Shown here one piece after another: positions 59,325 to 64,000 of a stretch of 64,000 nt of DNA. Positions within the stretch are counted from its first letter, which is position 1. Each line of letters starts with the position of its first letter. The DNA comes from Paenibacillus aestuarii. GTDB taxonomy: Bacteria > Bacillota > Bacilli > Paenibacillales > NBRC-103111. The notes beneath the pieces are model-generated. The model saw only the letters and a program-made list of their open reading frames with translations. It was not told where the DNA came from and did no database searches. The stretch covers positions 124,001 to 188,000 of the forward strand of contig NZ_JAQFVF010000002.1 in NCBI RefSeq assembly GCF_027789125.1, read 5' to 3'. A program made the translations under genes and the position numbers.

Positions 59325-62054
59325 ATGACGCAAACTTTAGAAAAAATATATGTTGTATTTAAAACGCATTTTGACATCGGTTTTACGGGATGGGTGTCGG
59401 ATGTCGTGGAACGATATCGGACGGAGATGCTCCAAGATGTTATCGACATCTGCGATCGGACCCAAGACCATGCTGAACACGAAAAATACGTATGGACGAT
59501 GTCTTCCTGGCCTTTGCTGCAATCCCTGGAGGGCAGCTCGGAAGCCGATCAGTTGAAGGCGCAAGAACTCATACAGAAACGCCAGCTAATTTGGCATAAA
59601 CTTCCATATACCACGCATACCGAGTTCTGCGGCTTGGAGGAATGGATTCGCGGCATGTATGTCTCGCGCGCGCTAACCGAGCAGTATGGCTATGACCCGA
59701 AGGATGCGAAAATGACGGATGTGCCCGGCCATACCTGGAGCGTGCCGTCGCTGTTGAAAAAAGCCGGCGTGCAGATTCTGCACATGGGCTGCAACCCGGC
59801 TTCGACACCGCCCGATGTGCCGCCTGTCTTTTTCTGGGAAGGCCCGGACGGAGAGCGGCTGCTGACGCTGTATGCCAAGGGATCATATGGCACGGGCATT
59901 TTGCCGCCTGACGATTGGGAGCACCCGGTATGGCTGGCGATGATCCAAACGAGCGATAACCACGGACCGCATGATGCTTCGATTATTGAAGAGATGAAAG
60001 CATCGATCGCGGCGAAAGGTTTGAAGGCAGAGCTGCATATCGGCAGCTTGGGGGACTTCGCGGAGGATTTCCTTTCGCGGGGGCCGAATTTGCCTGTCGT
60101 GCGCGGGGACCTGGCGGACGCGTGGATTCATGGGGTAGGCACGGCGCCTAAGCAGGTTTCGCGTGTGCGGGAGATGAGAGGGCGTCTGGCTGCTGCCGAG
60201 AGCGCTTTGTCCGTCGACGCGATCCTTGAAGGGACGGAGATCAGCCGGGAGGCCAAGATAAGCATTGATAAGAGCTATGAGCACACCCTGCTGTTCGGCG
60301 AGCACACTTGGGGCATGGATTGCAAAACATTTCTATTCCCGCGTGAGGGATACGATAAGCAATCGTTCCTGAAGGAGAAGCGCAGCGAGCGCTATCAGCG
60401 CATGGAGCATTCGTGGCAGGAGCAGATCGACTACCTGAACCGGGCGGAGCTGGAGCTGGAGAACGCGATGGCGGCGATTGGCGGCGCTGTTGCGGATGAA
60501 GTGGCGCCCGGCACTACGGCGATGGCGGAAGCTGCCGTGGCGGCGGTGGAAGCTGATACTAGTGGTGCTGCTGTAGTTGAGCGCCAATCAAGCGGCACGC
60601 GCAGAGTCTACAACCATCTGGGCTGGACGCGAGACGCTGTCATTGTGATCCCTAGCGAGGATCTCCCTAGGCATGATGAGCAATGGGTCGACGGTGTTAC
60701 CGGCGAACCGCTGGAGCTCGTGCCGGGCGAAACCGGCGCCCGGGCGATGGTGAAGAGCCTGCCTGCGCTAGGCTTCAAGACGATTGTGCGTGTCCCTAAG
60801 CAGGCTCAAGCGCAAGTAAAACCGCATGCTGACACAGTGACAGGTCACATGACCGAGCGGGAAGTGATCCTGGAGAACCCGCACTTCGTAGTCAAGATCG
60901 ACCGTTCCAGCGGCTTTGTCAGCAGCTTATGGGATAAGCGCCTGGGCAAAGAGTGGGTCGACAACAGCGGCGCTTACGGCTTCGGTCAATACGAATATAA
61001 CATCTATTCGAATCAGGAAATTACGCGTTATTTGAAAAAATACGCCTATCGTTTTTATGACTGGGGTGTGCACGATTTCGGCAAAACCGGATATCCGGAG
61101 CAGCAGCAGCGGCTATCGTACCATACGCAGCTGAAAGATATCCGGCTCGTGCAGGAAGGTTCATCTGTACGCGTGGAAGTAACGGCAGGCAGCCCGGCTG
61201 CATCCGTAACGGAATACGGCAACGCCGGCGCAATCACTTGGAGCCTGACGATGACGGATGCGCCATATCTCGATATGGAGTGGCAGCTGCACAGCAAGGA
61301 AGAGACGCCGCTTGCGGAGTCCGGGCACATTTTGTTCCCGCTGAAGCTGGATCGTCCGCAATATCGCATCAACAAGCTGGGCAGTGTGATCGATCCTTGC
61401 ACAGACTTGGTTCCTTCTTCCAGCACACTGCTCAACTGCCTGGAATATTTCGTCGACATCTCCAACGGTTCTGTCGGCATGGCGGTCATTCCGCTGGATA
61501 CGCCGTTATTTTTTATTGGCCGAAACGGCATGTGGGACTTTGAACACGCTTATAAGCCGGAGAAGCCTGAGCTCAACTTCAATCTGTTCAACAATTGGTG
61601 GGGAACGAACTTCCCGCAGTGGACCGGTGGAGACTTGCGTTACCGGTTCCGACTCGTGCCGCATCAAGGCGAGTGGCAAGAAGCGGAGGTCTGGCGAATC
61701 GCCCAGGAAACGATGAATCCTGCAATCGCGATCCAGGCTGCGCCGGCGCCATTATCTGAGGGGGCCGTGGATATGCTGGCGCACGATCTCGAAGGCATGG
61801 CGGTCATCAGCTTCAAGCCGGCGGAGGACGGAGAGGGCTATATTTTACGGCTTCGGGAGTGGACGGGGGAGAAAAGAGCAGTCACCGTCTCGTTCACGGA
61901 TCGCGTGCAAGCGGTGAAAAAGACGGATCTGCTGGAGCGGGACGTGGATGGTTGGGATGGTCAGTCACTGGCCTTCTCGCAGGAGTCCGGGGGCAAGCAG
62001 GTACGTTTTGTGAGCAATGGATTTGAGGTACATACGTTAAGGGTTATCATCTAA
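59325..62054 (+). CDS. DUF5054 / GH38-like glycoside hydrolase
   Basis: The 909-residue protein has a GH38-like catalytic domain (YVVFKTHFDIGFTGWVSDVV, with the H-x-D metal motif; WTMSSWPLLQSL; LPYTTHTEFCGLEEWIRGMY; MTDVPGHTWSVPSLLKKAGV) and C-terminal beta domains (about 500-909) that include LDMEWQLHSKEETPLAESGH. The sequence matches DUF5054, which is related to alpha-mannosidases. An Ala-rich low-complexity insert (about residues 390-420) separates the halves. It is expected to cleave an alpha-linked sugar in the cytoplasm. AAGGGGACAGAAGG lies before ATG, 12 nt after the previous gene. Confidence 0.87.
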   Translation: MTQTLEKIYVVFKTHFDIGFTGWVSDVVERYRTEMLQDVIDICDRTQDHAEHEKYVWTMSSWPLLQSLEGSSEADQLKAQELIQKRQLIWHKLPYTTHTEFCGLEEWIRGMYVSRALTEQYGYDPKDAKMTDVPGHTWSVPSLLKKAGVQILHMGCNPASTPPDVPPVFFWEGPDGERLLTLYAKGSYGTGILPPDDWEHPVWLAMIQTSDNHGPHDASIIEEMKASIAAKGLKAELHIGSLGDFAEDFLSRGPNLPVVRGDLADAWIHGVGTAPKQVSRVREMRGRLAAAESALSVDAILEGTEISREAKISIDKSYEHTLLFGEHTWGMDCKTFLFPREGYDKQSFLKEKRSERYQRMEHSWQEQIDYLNRAELELENAMAAIGGAVADEVAPGTTAMAEAAVAAVEADTSGAAVVERQSSGTRRVYNHLGWTRDAVIVIPSEDLPRHDEQWVDGVTGEPLELVPGETGARAMVKSLPALGFKTIVRVPKQAQAQVKPHADTVTGHMTEREVILENPHFVVKIDRSSGFVSSLWDKRLGKEWVDNSGAYGFGQYEYNIYSNQEITRYLKKYAYRFYDWGVHDFGKTGYPEQQQRLSYHTQLKDIRLVQEGSSVRVEVTAGSPAASVTEYGNAGAITWSLTMTDAPYLDMEWQLHSKEETPLAESGHILFPLKLDRPQYRINKLGSVIDPCTDLVPSSSTLLNCLEYFVDISNGSVGMAVIPLDTPLFFIGRNGMWDFEHAYKPEKPELNFNLFNNWWGTNFPQWTGGDLRYRFRLVPHQGEWQEAEVWRIAQETMNPAIAIQAAPAPLSEGAVDMLAHDLEGMAVISFKPAEDGEGYILRLREWTGEKRAVTVSFTDRVQAVKKTDLLERDVDGWDGQSLAFSQESGGKQVRFVSNGFEVHTLRVII

Positions 62055-62078
62055 TTCATAGAAAAGGGATGAACATAC

Positions 62079-62744
62079 TTGGATATCGAGCTGTTGAAAA
62101 AATACGCGCCTTCTATTTATTTTGACCGTAATGAGCCTTTCTTTCCTGTCAAAGTCGGCGCTACCGTATTGACCGGACCTGGGGCGTCCCCTTCCTTCCC
62201 GCGCCTGTTCGATTTTAAACATCCAAAGCTTCAATATGTCATCGAGTACGCGATCTACTGGGACTACGATATTCAGCATTTGTATGAGCTTGAGCATGTA
62301 TGGGTGTTCGTCGGCCATGACGGCGAGGTGTTGGATTGCGAAGCGAGCTCGCATGGCCGCTATATGAAGGGGCTGTTGAAAGACCGCAGTAACATCGAGG
62401 ATGGCACGCATGTCAAGCTGTACTCCCAGCCGGGCAAACACGCTTTCTCTCCGCTTTTGGAGCTCTTTGAGCTGATTCCGAATTTATACACGTGTACGAA
62501 CGAGGACGCCGGCAATATGGGATTGATCGTGACCGACGCATTCAAAGGCGTCTACGAGAGCAATGAGGAAATCGACCGGGTCGTCGAAACGTATTTGCAG
62601 ACGTTCCGCTTCGTTCCTTCGATGGAATTTGTCCCTTATGCGATACCTGAAGCGCTGTATGTGCCATGGAGCGAATTATTCGTAGAAATACCGAAGCGCA
62701 TCGAAGAGCGCATTGTGGAAATCTGCGCCGGCATAGAAAAGTAA
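62079..62744 (+). CDS. Hypothetical protein in the sugar locus
   Basis: The 221-residue protein starts at TTG 62079 (AAAAGGGATG upstream). I do not recognise a firm family. The start KKYAPSIYFDRNEPFFPVKV and the middle YAIYWDYDIQHLYELEHVWV, with FVGHDGEVLDCEASSHGRYM, recall Vps62/NPP1-like beta-sandwich proteins that begin with a similar 'YAPxIYFDxxEPFFP' line. This is my own loose comparison. It is 24 nt behind the DUF5054 gene on the same strand and so is likely part of the operon. It has no signal peptide. Confidence 0.6.
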   Translation: MDIELLKKYAPSIYFDRNEPFFPVKVGATVLTGPGASPSFPRLFDFKHPKLQYVIEYAIYWDYDIQHLYELEHVWVFVGHDGEVLDCEASSHGRYMKGLLKDRSNIEDGTHVKLYSQPGKHAFSPLLELFELIPNLYTCTNEDAGNMGLIVTDAFKGVYESNEEIDRVVETYLQTFRFVPSMEFVPYAIPEALYVPWSELFVEIPKRIEERIVEICAGIEK

Positions 62745-62833
62745 GCAGGTAAGGCGGCCTGTTTCAAAAAGCGCATCGTTGTCCATACTGCTTAATGTTA
62801 GATATCACAGCATGCATATGGGGGCACTGAACG

Positions 62834-63061
62834 ATGTTGGCTGTTCATCAACGCATGGCCGAATTATGGACGCTGCGCAGAGGGCGGGAGCTGACGAAGA
62901 CAGAGCAGGATGAACTGATGCTGTGTCTGGAAGCGAACGCGACGTATGTGTGGAGTCGCTTGAAGCTCGATAATTTATCGCTTTGCGCGTCGCTGACAGG
63001 CGATTACGAGTGGCTGCATGAGATTTGCGAGCGCATTGAGAAGCTAGAACCCAAGCACTGA
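62834..63061 (+). CDS. Small helical protein, DUF7667-like
   Basis: The 75-residue protein is mostly helical (MLAVHQRMAELWTLRRGREL, then KTEQDELMLCLEANATYVWS). It resembles small Paenibacillus proteins placed in DUF7667, as far as I remember the family; I cannot confirm the assignment. The function is unknown. Only a weak GGGGGC precedes ATG. It lies 90 nt behind the previous gene and is followed by a GC-rich terminator. Confidence 0.6.
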   Translation: MLAVHQRMAELWTLRRGRELTKTEQDELMLCLEANATYVWSRLKLDNLSLCASLTGDYEWLHEICERIEKLEPKH

Positions 63062-63063
63062 CA

Positions 63064-63119
63064 CGCCGGGGCTGATTGACGCATGTTGTCGATGGCCCCG
63101 CCGGCGCCGGTGCTTTTTT
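63064..63119 (+). terminator. Terminator of the sugar locus
   Basis: CGGGGC and GCCCCG form the inner stem of a GC-rich hairpin that ends in a run of six T. Confidence 0.65.
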
Positions 63120-63186
63120 CCTTTTCTACCGAATGTCGGACGGGTATAATGGAATAGTCATCATATGGGAAAAAGGAGATTGCTGC

Positions 63187-64000
63187 ATGTTAAGCTGGTA
63201 CCAGCAACGGAAGAGCTCCACCAGAGGAATGCTGTTCCTCAGCTTGCTTCTGCTATTGGCGCTGCTCTGGCGCCTCATTATTGCTCCGATTTGGATCGGC
63301 TACGATACGGATGTGAAGACCTTTCTGGCCTGGTCCGATCGCGCCTATACGGTAGGGCTTTCCCAGCTGTATACTGATGCCAAAAGCTATTTTCTCGACT
63401 ACCCGCCGGGCTATATGTACGTCCTGTATATGGTCGGCATGCTTCATCATAAGCTTTCGATTCCGTGGGAAAGCGCCGCGTCGCTCATGTTCCTCAAGAT
63501 ACCCGCCATCTTGGCGGATGTTGTAACCGCTTATTTGATTTATCGGCTGGCCTTGCAGGCGCAAGACGACGGCGGCCGGACATGGACGTGGCTGCAAGCA
63601 TTCGGAATGGCCGCCCTCTTCGTCTTCGATCCGGCCATCTGGGCCAACTCGGCGATCTGGGGGCAAGTCGATTCTTTCTTCATGCTGTTTATTTTAGGCA
63701 CGCTGTATAAGCAGCAGCAAGGCAAGCTTCCGCAGGCATCGGTGTTCATCGCGCTGGCGATTCTGCTCAAGCCGCAGGCTTTGCTGTTCGGCGTCTTCCT
63801 GCTGATTGACGTCATCCGCCGCCGCGATGTGATGACTTTCGTGCTCAGCGTGCTGAGCGGAGCGGCGACGATCATCATTTTGGCACTCCCTTTCGCGATT
63901 GGCCGGGGATACGGCTGGCTGATTGATCTGTATGCCGGAACGCTGTCTTCCTATCCGTACGCTTCCTTGAATGCTTTCAATCTGATGGCCTTGCTCGGCG
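63187..64000 (+). CDS. GT-C-type membrane glycosyltransferase (3' end outside window)
   Basis: ATG 63187 follows AAAAAGGAG. The frame stays open to the window end, so at least 271 residues are seen. After a basic N-terminus it has a first helix (about 15-32), a loop GYDTDVKTFLAWSDRAY with an Asp-rich motif, DYPPGYMYVLY, and NSAIWGQVDSFFMLFILGT. This pattern is typical of polyprenol-phosphate mannose- or glucose-using GT-C transferases. It likely adds sugars to surface molecules on the outer face. The acceptor is unknown. Confidence 0.8.
   Translation, partial: MLSWYQQRKSSTRGMLFLSLLLLLALLWRLIIAPIWIGYDTDVKTFLAWSDRAYTVGLSQLYTDAKSYFLDYPPGYMYVLYMVGMLHHKLSIPWESAASLMFLKIPAILADVVTAYLIYRLALQAQDDGGRTWTWLQAFGMAALFVFDPAIWANSAIWGQVDSFFMLFILGTLYKQQQGKLPQASVFIALAILLKPQALLFGVFLLIDVIRRRDVMTFVLSVLSGAATIIILALPFAIGRGYGWLIDLYAGTLSSYPYASLNAFNLMALLG

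Noticed and set aside
57735..59333. 532-residue minus-strand frame opposite the permease and PHP genes
   Set aside because: It shows His/Arg-rich shadow composition with no domain, and it overlaps two well supported genes.

Overview
The window looks like a chromosomal segment of a Gram-positive, endospore-forming, low-to-mid GC Firmicute, most likely Paenibacillus or a close relative. The reasons are strong AGGAGG-type ribosome binding sites, frequent TTG/GTG starts, a T-box leader on pheST, a Spo0E-like protein, MutS2, ZapA and CvpA in sequence, LplB/LplC-type sugar permeases and many lipoprotein signal peptides. This is inferred from gene content; no rRNA or other phylogenetic marker was compared.

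Left part (1-17.5 kb): the end of a phosphonate permease (phnE), a convergent phosphonate-binding lipoprotein (phnD), a 5'-nucleotidase-type phosphoesterase, an esterase, an odd lone PxpC-like protein, a short intergenic stretch rich in RNA hairpins and tiny reading frames (6.04-6.45 kb), a CD3324-family regulator, a gamma-glutamylcyclotransferase-like protein, a metallo-beta-lactamase-fold hydrolase, NikR, a membrane diguanylate cyclase, a CopC-CopD protein, glutaminase, an aldo/keto reductase, signal peptidase I and a MarR/DHA2 efflux pair.

Middle (17.5-36.3 kb): a T-box-controlled pheS-pheT operon, then zapA-cvpA. The zapA product is enlarged with a roughly 500-residue coiled coil built on 22-residue repeats. 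Between cvpA and mutS2, where Bacillus-like genomes usually carry polX, there is a repeat-rich gap, an orphan IS1595-derived zinc-ribbon protein, a stand-alone CuA-like lipoprotein and a small membrane protein. After mutS2 come a PspA operon with an ECF (SigW)-type promoter, a cysteine synthase, an alaR-alaT-like pair and a Spo0E-like gene.

Cobalamin region (36.3-47.3 kb): a B12 riboswitch precedes a tightly packed operon for B12 uptake (btuF, btuC, btuD) and late assembly or salvage (cobT, cobU, cbiB, cobS, cobD, cbiP, pduO-type adenosyltransferase), ending with an RluA-type pseudouridine synthase.

Right part (47.7-64 kb): an ArsC/Spx-like protein, an M50 metalloprotease, an aminotransferase, and a two-gene unit of DGQHR (DndB-like) proteins with no other dnd genes. 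The latter is the best candidate here for an undescribed system. Next is a LacI-controlled sugar locus: twin 16-bp operators, binding protein, two permeases, a PHP-type metallohydrolase, a DUF5054/GH38-like enzyme and two unknown proteins. A membrane glycosyltransferase runs off the right edge.
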